Source: Larus michahellis (lineage: Eukaryota > Chordata > Aves > Charadriiformes > Laridae). From it: a stretch of DNA of 64,000 nt. A program made the translations under genes and the position numbers. Below the pieces are notes generated by a model. It worked only from the letters and a program-made list of their open reading frames with translations. It was not told the origin of the DNA and made no database searches. Numbering within the stretch: position 1 is the stretch's first letter; every line of letters begins with the position of its first letter. Positions 47,901 to 61,200 of the stretch are shown here, piece after piece. Location of the stretch: the NCBI RefSeq assembly GCF_964199755.1, contig NC_133900.1, positions 73,702,727 to 73,766,726 on the forward strand, read 5' to 3'.

Positions 47901-50900
47901 GTGAAGGGGGAAAGGACCACCTGTAGATTAACAGTCATTTCTCCCAGTTCTCCTGGAGCTGTAAGAAACCCCAGAGAGACAATAAGCTTCTTTCTCCTTC
48001 CATACCAGTCCTTGGACCAGAACTGACATGTAGGGATAATTTGCTGAGTCTCATACAGACACAGTAGTAATCATTGTTCTAACAGGGACTCAATAACAGC
48101 CAGGGCTTCTACTTATCTGTCTGAGGTGTAGCAGTTTCTTACAGACATGCTTCATCTCAGATGGCTACATAACTCTGTTCTATTTCAGGGCTGCTTCCCC
48201 CATCTACATAGCTACAGGATTTTAATCAGACTCTTTATGGTCTACTTACTGTGGACAAGTGAGTAAGCAAAACCGGTCTTTCCTTTGGTGGGTTGTTGAA
48301 AATATACATCAAGACAGGAAAACATGAAAACACAGAACTCTCATGCCACAGAGTTGAAGAGGCAATTTGTCCTACCAACACCAGGGGCTGATGTTAACTA
48401 AATGCAAACTAAGGACAATAAATCAAGCTGGTATGTACTGAACACCATGGTAAGCCTTATTGTACTCTTAGACTTTAATATAAAATTTAATGTTCTAAAC
48501 TTCTTTTAAAAGTGTGTATTCCTGTCCCTGAGTCTCAGAAAGCATTTCTTACCCAGCACCACCAGAGCATTCATTAGTATCGAACAAAGTGGAGAAGCAA
48601 CTCCCATAGCATCCCTGTGGCTCTCAGGCAGCTGACCAAGAAGTCCCTGAAGGAACACGCTAAGAAATAACTTGGTATAAACTCAGAAAGACCAACTGGG
48701 AGAAACACGGTACAGAGATAGATATCTTGGGCATGTATTTATTGCATCCAGCTAGAAAAAACCAAAGAGGAAGAATAAATTGGCAGATGCAAAAGCAGCA
48801 AAAGCACAACAGGAGAAAAAAAAAGTCAACATTTACTTTTTTTTTTTTAAACACTGCTATTTAAGAAAAAGCCCAGTCATAAATCAAAAGAAAATTTTGC
48901 CCACAAAGTAATTTATGTGTTGTCAAAGCAAAGTAGAACCCTTACCAAAAGCTCTGAAATATTACAAAACAAACATGCGATTGGGACTCCCCAAATGCCA
49001 TATGAGGACGTAAAAAGCATGAAAGCAGTGACTCACTTCCTCCAGGAAACCACAAAGCTGCTCAGTTCAAATAATCTGCTTCCATTATTTATGGCATTCA
49101 TGAAATATAGATATGTTTGCCCATCCTCTGCTGATCAAAACATACAAAAATTCTGAAGACTACTCACAAAAATGAACTCCAAGCCTGAAGCCACTACCCT
49201 CAGCGTGATGAAGAGGAGACATACTTTGTGGTGTGCTAGAAGGCTAGCAAAGCAGGCTGGGGTGATGTCCCTGTACCAAGGACCTTTCACAGAGTAACCC
49301 TTCCTATAGCAGGCTCCCCAACAAATCACAGATGTACCAGCATGTCCACTGTCATCAGCAGAGCTGCACAGACCTGCCTGAGGGGCATGGGCACCCCGTA
49401 GCTCACCCTGCTTTCCAGGCCACAAATGGCCTTTGCCACCTGCTAATGCTGCAAGAAGATCGTGCTGACCCAGCATTTCTCCAGCTCATCTGGGCTTCCT
49501 CCCAAAGAAACTTACGGATGTGGGTAGATGAAAGCTGCTGGCTGTTTCACTGGATCCTCCAATGGAGATGACTGGTAGACCAGGAGTAATGGGAGTACAG
49601 CAGAGCACACCTGCTCCATGTAGATTGAACCAGTGACAATATGGCACAAGAAGGCAAAATTTCAGATCCCTGCCCATTAGAGCTCTAGACATTAGTACTT
49701 GTTCCTTCAGTTTCACCTGGAAGTCCACTGTGGGCCAGGACACAGTGTGGACTCCATTATACTTACCCATAGTAATGCTTCCCATTAAGATGATGCTGGA
49801 ATTAAATTAGGAGGACATAAGAAGCAGGAAGAAGAGCTAGCTGTTTGAGCATCACATAAATTAGACTTAAGGCAAAACTGGTGGAAATGTAAACATTTTC
49901 TACTTTCATACTCAAGAGAAATTACTGTTATCCACTAAAGCTAACACTGACTGCTAAAGTGTGTTAGATGCAGTGGAGGAAAGTGAGTTAGGAACATACA
50001 ATGGAAACCTCATTCCCTTGAATTCCACAGCCTGTTGTAGTTCCTTCTGCAAGTGGAAAATAACTGCTACAGGTACCCTTTCCATGCCGCGTCTTCCAAC
50101 TTCTGTGAAAAGTACGAGGCTCTTACAAGCAAGCTGCGTGTTAAAGCATATATCTAGCAGATTGTGGATTTTAGACTTTTCTTATCTAGGGGAAGGAAAA
50201 AAAAAATACACACACGCTAGCCCGAACGTGCTGAAAAGTATGGGAAGATTTCTGAATAAGGACCTGTCAATGAAAATTTGCACACAGGATAGAAATAAAT
50301 CCAGGTTTAAAAAAAAATAATCTTGCCCTTTTTAATCTAAATCATAAGTATTTATTTCTACAATTTAACTCCTGAAATTTTACATGAGGAACATATCGCA
50401 ATGTGCATTAAGAAAACTAAAACAATATGCTGAAGTAATCCTCATGCTTTAAAGGTCCAGACGTATGTCATTGATGGGAAAGAGAAATCCTTCGGAAAGC
50501 CAATAGAGTAGTTTTCAGGATCAGTGAAGCTTTCCTCAGGGAAGGATTAGTCAAATAGTAAAAAACTTGCCCTTCTGCTCTATGGAAAGAAATAATGTTC
50601 CTTATAGATTCATTTTAAATGAAATTAACCTTGACCTATCACTTCTCTGTAGTGTTACTTCTCCCTTCACCATCTAAAACAGCTTTTATCAAGTTTGTTA
50701 CAAAACAAATTATATAAATGAACTTGTCACAGCCTGGAGTTTCATACTGGTAATTTCTGTAGTCACTAGACAGTAATGTCTATGACATAGGAGTATTTCT
50801 ACATTAACATAGCAAAAGGCTGTAAATGGAAGAATAATACTATCCTGTAAGAGAGGAATTTGGAAAAAAAGTTAAAGAAGAAAGGAATTCAGAAGAAAGA

Positions 50901-52437
50901 AAATTCTTTGGATGAAAAAAGATAAAGAATCTTTATCTTGATAGTAATCCTACTCCTCCTTATTGCAGAAATATCTGTGGCAAGTACATATTTGATGTAT
51001 TGAGAAAACGTTGAGAATTCTCTTTTCCTTCATGTGTGATGTGCTCTTAAAGAGGGAGATTTTTAGTATTTGTGGCATGCTTTAGGATAAAATACTATAT
51101 TGTAATGGAACTGATAAGGTGGGCTGTTGGCGGAGGGGGTACTCCAAAACAAAGCCTCTTGGATACTGTCTTTGTAAACACATTCCCATGATGGAAGATA
51201 ATTCGAAATCTTCCTTTCTAAGATAGTGGAAGCTCCTTCTGTTCTGTTCAAAACTAGTCAGTTCATAAGTGACCTTTGTTACAAGGCAGGTATCAATAGT
51301 ACGAAGAAACAAAACCCACTTGCATGTTACACAATAAGCAAATAACAAAAGCTGAAACACTCCCAGAAATTCAGGCCAATTGCTTCAAAATTCAGGTTAT
51401 TAGAATAGTCAAAGCAGTATTCACAGACCTTTCAATTTACCAGAAATACAGCTAAACAGACAGCAAGAGCATATCTCTGAATTTAATATGATTCTCCTGT
51501 TTCCTTTAAAAGGCCTTGTCAGGCATAGGTCCGTCCTTAATTAACGTGTAGTTTCTTGTGAACAAAACATTCAGCAAATTCTGCCTCTTTCACTTTGCAT
51601 AGTCCATGCATACAAATTCTAACTTTCCTTGGTGTGATCATTATTCAGTAATCCTTGGTAACTAGTTAACCTGGACTGCTGATATTGATGAGGGTGTTTG
51701 AACTTTAGGGTGGGCTAATTAACTCTGCTTCAACTGCAAAGTAGGGTTTTGAAAGTTCTCAGAATTGAATGTGTATAAACAGGAATAGCAAATAAACATA
51801 AAAATTGCTTAACTTCGTAGAGTTAGCAATAGAAGCACAGAAAGAAACCTCACAACACAGATCAAGTGGCTAGTATGCATGAACACGGGGTTCAGCACTG
51901 GATTCTCCAACAATATCCTAAAAAGTCTACTTATTCGTCTCTCAGCAAGCATTCTGGAAATTACCTCTTCACTGTAGGACAAAAAGCTTTATGTGGCTAC
52001 ACGCAGTGGCAAGTGGCAGCTAAAGGGAGGATTATAGGTTCCCTTAATTAAAACATTGATCCAGTCTGGCATCAAAAGCCAAATTTTACATTTCACAGAC
52101 ACCAAGATGTAGAGTTGTCTTTATTAGATCAGGGAGGTTGCCCACAGCTGATGCTACCAGCCATTACATACTAATGTGTTTGTCAGAAAAGAGCATCGAT
52201 TTCCAAAGGCAGTCACCACCTGCCCTTACCAATTTTTCTCTGTAAGCCTACTATACTTTTCATTGCTTAAGGAGCTCTGTGAATGCCGTGTTAAGTTTCT
52301 TATAGTAAATTTTCTGGTTTTGCTGCTGGCTGTATTATATACATCTCTCCACTGTATTTCAGATGTTTACAAACCTTCATAGAGTGGATAAGACAGAGCG
52401 CTCTAGCCCAGTTCTGCTGGACATGACAAAGTTCATG
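47901..52437. other. Intron 3 segment, no gene recognised
   Basis: AT-rich with a GC-richer patch at about 49200-49790 where open frames occur on both strands without domains. A purine-rich A/G stretch is at about 50860-50930. I could not assign any repeat family here. Confidence 0.5.
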
Positions 52438-52808
52438 AATCATAGAGTGGTGAGAGTTGGAAGGGACCTTTCAAAGATCACCTAGTTCCACCCCCCTGCC
52501 CTGGGCAGGGACACCTCCCACTAGACCAGGCTGCTCAAAGCCCCATCCAGCCTGGCCTTGAACACTTCCAGGGATGGGGCATCCACAGCTTCTCTGGGCA
52601 ACCTGATCCAGCGTCTCACCACCCTCACAGTAAATAATTTCTTCCTGATATCTAATCTAAATCTCCCCTCTTTCAGTTTAAAACTGTTACCCCTCATCCT
52701 ATCACTCCACTACCTGATCAAGAGTCCCTCCCCATCTCTCCTGTAGCCCCTTTAGGTACTGGAAGGGGCTATAAGGTCTCCCTGGAGCCTTCTCTTCTCC
52801 AGGCCGAC
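52438..52808 (-). mobile_element. CR1 LINE 3' fragment, about 370 bp
   Basis: Starts at the octamer end (TCATAGAGTGGTGAGAGTTG) and follows the reverse complement of the CR1 3' UTR and ORF2 tail: CCTGGGCAGGGACACCTCCC, then GGGCAACCTGATCCAGCG, and at the right GGTCTCCCTGGAGCCTTCTC ending in the reverse of LFSLEKR. It contains a 62-codon plus-strand frame that is only the antisense of CR1. Low divergence. Confidence 0.95.
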
Positions 52809-55029
52809 TCGCTCATCAGGAACAGTAACTCCTTTCGAGAAAAGGACCTGGACCCAGGTCCCATTGCTTCTAAATTCCGTCAAGGAAACGAAGAAACACC
52901 TTGCTCAGTGGCTTGTGTTTGAGTGGTGGCAGACAAAAGTTTTGTTTTAAATCAAGGCTGAATATTCCTCGTGACAGGAGAGTGTAATCAAAAAGAAAAA
53001 GTTACAGAAAGTACCTGAGAAAACTAGTGTTAAAGTTCAGTAGATCAAATTATGTGTTCATGTGAACAGCCCTGAAGTGTATATTAGCACTTGTGAAGCT
53101 CTAACAGAGCAATTCAGTATTTTAGACTAACAACACATAAAAATCAAAAGGCTCAGAAACAATTCTTGTAAGACACACCTTCCTAAATTTACAATAAATC
53201 TTATGGTGTTTCTCCTTTAATTTCTTCTGCCAGATTTTCCCAGGACTGAAACAAGGTCTTCCCTTTTTTCTGAAATACCATCTTCCTCTTTCCCAGCATC
53301 TCCACTGGCAATTTTACTTCCAATTTAATTTGAGTTTTCTCTCTCTGTCCCCCTACAAGTGTTGTACTTCCCTTAACCAGCAAACTCTTCTGTAGCCTTC
53401 ACAATCTGATTGTAAAAGCTCTGTAAGCCTGTGCAAAAGCCAGGCTGCCTGTTGACCTAACCAAAGCAGTGTTTGTTGGCCAATTCAAGAGGCAGGAAGC
53501 ACCACCTCCAGAATTTGTAGAGGCTCCAGTTTTACTCTGATTCTTTCAGTGGCTTTACAGCATATGTTCAGGAGATGAGGAGAACCAAGAACATAGAACA
53601 CCCCGGCTTGAATAGGACGTATCCTATTATTCGTAGCCACACAAAAAACAGCCACATCAAAGTAAAAATTGATATTAAAGAATATTTACAAGCAGATGAG
53701 AAAGTAATGCAAGCGCTGTCTTAGTCCCTACAGTTTCCATTATGCTCCTTTATCATAACGTCAAGAGTGTCTTCTACTAGGGAAATGTGTCTTCTTTATT
53801 AAAGAAATACGATCTGCATTTGGCAGAGAAAAGAAAGGGAAATGAGCTAGTGTTCTAAAATCAAATGTCAGAATCACCCCTGTCTAAGCTTGCAGATGAT
53901 TATGAAAAGATTAGCTAGAAGCCAATTCTTACACCAGGATATACACCAAAGCATTTCTACAGACTCATTACTTGAGCTACACCCTTATTTCTACGGTAGA
54001 TACTTAAACATCAAAATACATTGGCCAGAAAGAAATATTATTTGCACATACCAGCTAAAGAAAACGTTGAACGCGTTCTCAAATCACCTGTGCATCTCTA
54101 AGCAGCTACAAAACTTGATTCCCAACATATCTTTGCTAGAAGCTTACTAGCAAAGGACGCTTTTCTTTCCTTTTTTTCCCTCAGTTATCTTCACACTTGA
54201 GAACATGACAAGAATCTAAAACAAATTAAAACACACCTGAATTTCAATAGCTATTACTCAAAGTGAATCAAAACTTTCACTATTATTTTCTTCCTCGTTA
54301 CTAATAAGAACTTAATCACAGTAAAATATTCTAGATTAATTCTTTCTGAGTTCTGTTTCTGTCATTTTTCTGTCATGCTGAGGCATGACATTTCATGGTT
54401 AAAAAATTATTCCTCAGTATTATTTCCTGACACATTTTAATTAGGAAAGTAAAATATCATAAAAGTACACGCATGCTATCACTACAACATCACAGGTAAA
54501 ATAGTGCAGGAGATCAGATCAATACCTTGTGTGAGTGAAAATAATTTTCTGGCTTACCTTCACGTAAATGAGAGATAGACGTTCCCCACCAGCTGAGGGT
54601 TTAAAATCACTGACCCAACCCATGTCTGTGAGAACTTTCCCTTCACCTGTAGGTGAAGATTTAGGAAATTACAAATAGGGCTTTGATTTACTTCATTTTC
54701 TGTTCTGCATATTTAAAGCTAAGCATTGCAGCCAAGATTTCAAATATAAACTCAGTGGAACAAAAGACATTTTAGAGATAATTACACGACACTTGAAGCT
54801 TTTAACCACAGGTTGTCTTACACAGTCACATGTAATTGTATTTTAATGTGATTTTAAAGGCTGAGAAATTTCCTGTTCAAAAAATAATGTTAAAACATCA
54901 TGTATGAATATATAAGAAGAAACCAAAAGTCAATATCGTCATGTAATATCTTTAACAATCAGCTCTAAACAAATTTTCAGTTCAGTACATAAGCATGAGC
55001 TGCTTTGTATTTAACCGTACACACATCAT
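52809..55029. other. Intron 3 spacer
   Basis: AT-rich DNA. An 86-codon plus-strand open frame at 53890-54150 shows no recognisable domain. No repeats identified. Confidence 0.5.
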
Positions 55030-55272
55030 AGGGATAGGATCAGAGACAAGGGGCACAACTCGGCACGTGAGAAATTGTGACTGAACATAAGGATAAAGTT
55101 TTCCCCCCATGAGGGTAATGAAACACCAGAAGAGGTTGCCCAGGGAGGTTGTGGAGTTTCCATCCTCAGAGCTATTCAAAACTCAACTGGACGAGGCCCC
55201 AAAAAGCCTGATCTCATCTCGAGCTGGAGGAGGTTTTCTGGAGGTTTCCTCCAACCTGCATGATTCCATAAT
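55030..55272 (+). mobile_element. Old CR1 LINE 3' fragment
   Basis: Diverged sense-strand CR1 tail: GAACATAAGGATAAAGTTTT, then AGAGGTTGCCCAGGGAGGTT, GTGGAGTTTCCATCCTCAGA, and CCTCCAACCTGCATGATTCC near the end. The CR1 stretch between CTGGAC and TTTTCTGGAGG appears shortened. Older than the copy at 32008. Confidence 0.82.
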
Positions 55273-58200
55273 TCACGTATAAACTTGTAGGTATAGCTTA
55301 GAAACAGACTGAACACGCACACGCTTTGAGTCATTTGGATGGAACTCTGGAAAGGTCTCAGAACAGAAATATTTTTTAAAAACTGTTTATTAATTCTTCT
55401 TACCTTTTTCTGAAGGCTTTCAACCTCTCTAGCATAAAAGTACTGTATCAACTGCCTGATATATTGATTTTCAAGACTATATTTTTACAGTATATTCATC
55501 TATACTTAATTAGTTATTATAAAGTTGTTTAAAATGTTTTTAAGCAACATCTGGTGGGGTTTTTTTTAGAGGAATTTTCATTTCAGCAAGGAAATTGAAG
55601 TTTTTAGCTTTGGGTGATCCAGAATTATTTTTTTTTTATTTTTCCATTTGTCTGCTGACCTAAAAAAAACAAAACACCCAAACCAACAGAACACAACAAG
55701 CCATAAACACCCCATTCCTCCTTCTGATGCTACTATTCCCTGATGCACAAGTGTATAGATTTGGCTCTTTCCCAGGATTCCCCAGTAAATTGCTGCTTAA
55801 ACTCCTTATGTTGCCTTTGTTTTTTTTCATGTTCCTTAGAAGCGAAAGCTTTGTAGAAGGAAATGCATTTCCCTGACTTCACTTAAAATATTATTCAGAA
55901 AATTGATTTCCCGAACTGCCTTCTGCTCCCTCCAGATCACTTTTCTGATCTCTGAAGAGCTAGCCTCTGCCCGAGCCCTCACTGACTCCTTTTTCCTGCC
56001 CTGGTACTTCACACTCCCTCCACCTCCTCTCCACATTTACCTTCCTGCCTTTATTCTATTTTTCAGCCACCACCTTCCCCAGAAAACCCTGATTAAGATC
56101 TGAACGACAGTTCCAATCAAACAGCTACAGACAACCCTACTGTTGACACCTTACCAAAGGATGCCTCCCCACACCCCGATCTTTGCCATCCAACTTAAAC
56201 TGAACTTGCTTTCTCCTAAATTGTCTTCTCCTGCCGTCGCCTCCCAGCCTCGCTAGAGCTTGTAGGCATCCTTAGCATTATCAGGATACTGTAGAAGCTG
56301 GAGGAGGGAGGAACTGCTCACCCTTTAAAAGCCACGGCTGGTGATGTGCATTTCCCACACCTTTCAGAGAATTTTTTCAGCCGGGTCTCAGCTAGTAATA
56401 GCAGATTGAGAGGCTCAAGCCCCCAGGGTGTCTCGGAAGTGTGCTCTGACTGCCTGCATGGCAGTCAGTCCAGGTTTTACAGCCCACCACAGCCTGGCAG
56501 AGAAGCAGCTCAGGTCAGAGGAAGTCAGGATCCCCGTATGGTAGCAGGCAGATTTCTCAAGCTCCAGCTCACCAAGCCTGCTGCTGTCACGCCAGGTTGG
56601 ACCTGGAGTTCAGGACCCCCCTTTCCCTTCATCTGACCACTGCCACAGCCCTTCTCTGCAACAGCCCCAGCCTGAATTCATCTCCTCAGTGATTAACTGG
56701 TCCTTCTGGGAATGATGGGGACAACTCGCAGCATCACCAGCCCCGCTTGCTCATGGACAGCAAGGTTAGCTTGTCCCTGACTTATCCAGCATACATCGCT
56801 TAGCGCACAGTAGGATCCTGTTTCTTCTATCCCATCGGCATAAGGGTGTCACATCAGATTGATAAATATTCATCTTTCTTCTTTTTTTCATCCCATTCCC
56901 CAAAAAAATCTTGGTTTATAAAGTAAATTCTTATCATTAGTCTCCTACTCTGTGACTTTTCAGTGTTGAACATAATCCCACTTCTATTCCTCCAACATTC
57001 CAAATGATCATTGTGACACTCCGTGATCTTGACAGTGGCTGCTTACTTTAATATCAGCTGCAAGTTTCATTGACACATTTTAATTATTTTTTTTTTTTTT
57101 GTGACACAGAAAATACGAAAGAAGATAAGAATTAGTCCCAAATCTCATCCTTGAGCATTTCCACCTGTAATCTACCTTGGCATGTTTCTTCTATGTTCAG
57201 CGCATGTTACTGCACATCCCCTTTTACCCAGTATCTTAACCATTCTGCTCTTCTTGTACTGATTCCTATCTTCTCCAATTTAAATGACACAATCAAAGAT
57301 TTTTGCTGAACATCAGATTAGTGGCGATCTACCACATTTCTTTTATCTAGGAAACCAGTTATCAGAGAATAAACAAGCAATGACATGATCTACAATTGCT
57401 GAGCACATATTGCATTTTACTCCATCACCAGCTGTTTCTACTTTTGTCCCTTGTGGTATTAAAAAAAAAAAGAAACAAAACCAACAACTTAATGTCATTC
57501 TTAAGGTTCCTCTTAGCAAAGCAAAACTAAAAAACTCCAGGGCAAAGAGACTTAGCAATTACTCATCTCAGGCCTCATATACAAGTGAAGCTTAATCTGA
57601 AATAACGCATCTTTCAAACATCTTCAATCTAAAAAGTCAAATGATAGCAGCAGCAGTTGCCTCCTAATTCATATACAAAAATAAAATAAAAAATAAAAAA
57701 AACCAAACATGGTAAATATGTACTAGCTGCTTGAGATACAGTTGACAGTTATAAAGTTCAAAGACTTGCTGTCTGGAGAAAATTCTACATCCAATATTAT
57801 ACTTAACAGATTCAGGACAAAACCCACCACAATTACGATGAGTCACTAAATGGAAAAGATTACTTACGGTAAAACATGATATAATATTTCAAAGACTCCA
57901 AAAATTAATATCATAAAGTAAAAAAAAAAACATATCAAATGGAAAAATGGTGTGTGCCATTGACAACTGTAATGTAGAAAAACGTTATATGTGGGATTTG
58001 CTTAGAGATTGTAATTAGCTCTCCACTTCATTAAGAAAAAAAAAAATCTAGAGAATAGATATAGGATTACGAGCCCTTCAAGATTAACAATTAGTGCCAT
58101 TGTGAGAAAGCTATAAAAAACACATTGTCACATTTTATGATATAGAGTCACTTGATCTACGCTAGTTATTGTACTCATGTTTGAAATTCATTTCTTGGGT

Positions 58201-61200
58201 AACTCTAAGCCTTCTTTTCCCATCCATTAAGTATAAAGACAACCCTGTACAATCCTTTATTGACCTGAAGAACAGAACGGTCCAGATTAGACATTCCCCA
58301 TCCAGATTAACTCCTATGCCAGAAACGCAGCCAGAAGAGACACTTGCCAGTGTAAAAGCATTATTTGTTCAGATCTTATCATTAGGCTTGGCCCTAAGCA
58401 GAGCCCCCAGGTACTGCTCTGACAGCACCCAGGCATTTACGTTCCTCTAAGCAGCTTCTGTTTCAGTGAGGACACTGGAGCGCTTGAATTCATTAAGTGA
58501 ATTACCAATCAAGGCAGCACCAGTACAAACAAACGTAGTTTCCATCCCTGCAGAGGTTCAGCAGATTAAAACAACTGAAGATCAAAAGCACGGATCTGTG
58601 TTCTAATTTCAGTTCCATAAGAAATTTAAGCCCAAGTCTGACTTTGCATGCACAAGCCACCCTGAAGTCAATTTACACACGTGATGCTATGCAAATCTCT
58701 CTATCTGATCCTGGTCTTGGGTTGTTAATTTGGTTTATGAATGGATACCTGTCTACTAGAGAGAGCAGTGGTAGGCCAGTGATTTTCCACCATCTGTAAG
58801 CAATTGGATTGAAATACTTGGGGTGAGAGACCTCAACATAGGAAGTACCAACCCACCTGGGCCATAAAGTCATCTGATGTAGGTTTCTGAAAACGCTGGT
58901 GCTTCATAATGTTCATTGCTCTCGTAATGACTAAAAATGGCCCACGGTGATGTCTTGGGTAATATTTGCAGCTGGGATGGAACCAAGTTTCCATCATTCA
59001 TTTTTTTTGGCTGACAGTGTTGACACACACTGCTAACCAGGTGGTGATTAAATCTCAGGTTTCTGACTTTAAAAACTCAACTCTGCTTCAAGCTGTGTTT
59101 TAAGCTAGTGTTATTCTTTCGCCTCTTATGTAAGCAGCCCATTTATAATAGCAGACCACTGTCTTGCAGGCAAAGCGTTGCAATGGAATTATCTAAAACT
59201 GTCAATGTCTGTTTTAACACTTGCAAACACGATCCCAAGTGTCTGGGGGTGTCTCAAATATATATATTTTGCTACAAGCGGTAAGACTTAAATCTTAGAC
59301 TCATTGGTAGAACCGGGTGCTGTAACCATAGTGATTTCCTTTCAGTTGCTAGACTTTGACTTGCCATGAAATGGAGAAGGAAAAGGTTTGGAGAGAGATT
59401 TAAACAGTTCACCCAATATTGAACAGACACCTACCGCTGAACCTATGTTGATGCTGTAGAAAATAAGTCTATTTATGACAAGCAATCTTTGCATACAGAA
59501 TTTGAAGAAGGAATACAGTTTAAAACTGCCTAAGAACAGGATTAAAGAACTGGAATTGTTCCTGTAAATACAAAAAAGGGAGAAATAAAAACCCTGTTCC
59601 CACGCAGAACACTTATCTTCCACCTAACAGATTCCCCATCACAGAAAAGCTCTTCCCCAAACATCAGGTTGGTGACACAGGAGAGGGTATTAAAAAAAAA
59701 AAAAAAAAAAATTACAAAGAACAACTGCTGGGCAGTGACTAAGCTTTCTTAGCTGCCCCCTGGGATGAGACATGTCGAAAGAGTATTATCCATGTCACAA
59801 AACTGCTGCAGCTACCATTACAGCAGACGACGTACAATATTTTGCCAAGCATACTGAGTTTCATTTTGCTACAGCCAAAACAAAGCTATTCTCCCATCCT
59901 GCGCCCTGTACATTCTCAGTAAGATTATATATGCCGAATTAACTATATCCATGTTTCTTACAGAAGCTACCGAGCTCTCACTCATCTGAAGCTGTTTCAC
60001 TGCTTGATACACAGACATTTGTTTGCCTGTTTTACCACGGTCTGTAATCCAGGAGAGACCCAAGAGTTCACATTCACCTGGCTGCCTTAGAACAAGAGGG
60101 CTGTCGTGCTGCCTAGGACTTCAGGTCCATTTCAAGTCCTGTCTCCAGCGATGACCAACATCAAACGCTACTAAAAAAAATAATACAAGAATCCTCCAGC
60201 ACACAGAAGTAGAATAACCCTGCCACGGTGTTATTTTACCCTGAACCATGTTAATTTATATTTGTCCCAAAGTTTATTTACAACCCATTTTCCTAGGCCT
60301 GTTTTAACGAGGGCAAATTAGGTGTCAGATTCACTTCTATTATTAAAAATAGCAAACTGAAAAGCGTACCAGGAAAGCAATCTATGTCACTAGCCTTAAA
60401 TTATGAGAAATTACGGGAGAAGATCTCTCCCTGAGAACACTGGTGAGTGAGACCAGCTTCTGGACTTGTGCTCTAGGGTTCAGAGCGGGTGGGAAAGGAG
60501 GCAGGACTATCCGCTTCCGATGATCTGCTAACATAAATCGTTAGAGCAAGCTGTTCGAGTCCCAGAGTCACTATCTGATTTTCTATCCCACTCTGAAGAG
60601 AACGGACTACTGCATATGGCAAACTTGCTGTAGGGAGTTTCGGAAAGCCAATCTGGTGAAAGGAATGAAAAATTAGGGTGAGAGTTAGCAAAGAGAGGCA
60701 GAGCTGTCCCTAGTTGTTTCCCAAACACCATTCTCTACTCCATTCATTAGCTTTATGATTATTGTCTGTGAAGAGTCAATCTCCAGGGAACAGATGTTCA
60801 TATTATCCTGAGATACCTAGAGATGTTATGATCAGCTGAAAGCAGGCAGGAAAATATATTATTTGGTAGTTCAGGAAATTTATTATTGTACTGTAATACA
60901 AAAGCCATTCCTGCTATAAATAAATGAAAAACTGAACATCCACCCAGATACAACAGATCCATCTGGAAGGTCCTGTGACTAGACAGAATGTTTCTCTCTA
61001 AGCATTCAGTGTCTACTGATGCAAACTCACTAATTCTCTAACTATTCAGACAAGCTTTATGCAGTTGGGTAAGGCAAATAACAGGCAATATATGGAAAAG
61101 GTTCATTCCACTGAAGCCATACTTGACTACATCGACACCATATAACCAGGAACCGTAATTGCAGTCATTTGCCATATTGCTTCAAAGCTTCTGTTGCTGC

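Noticed and set aside
52558..52746. 62-codon plus-strand frame
   Set aside because: It is the antisense of the CR1 3' region.
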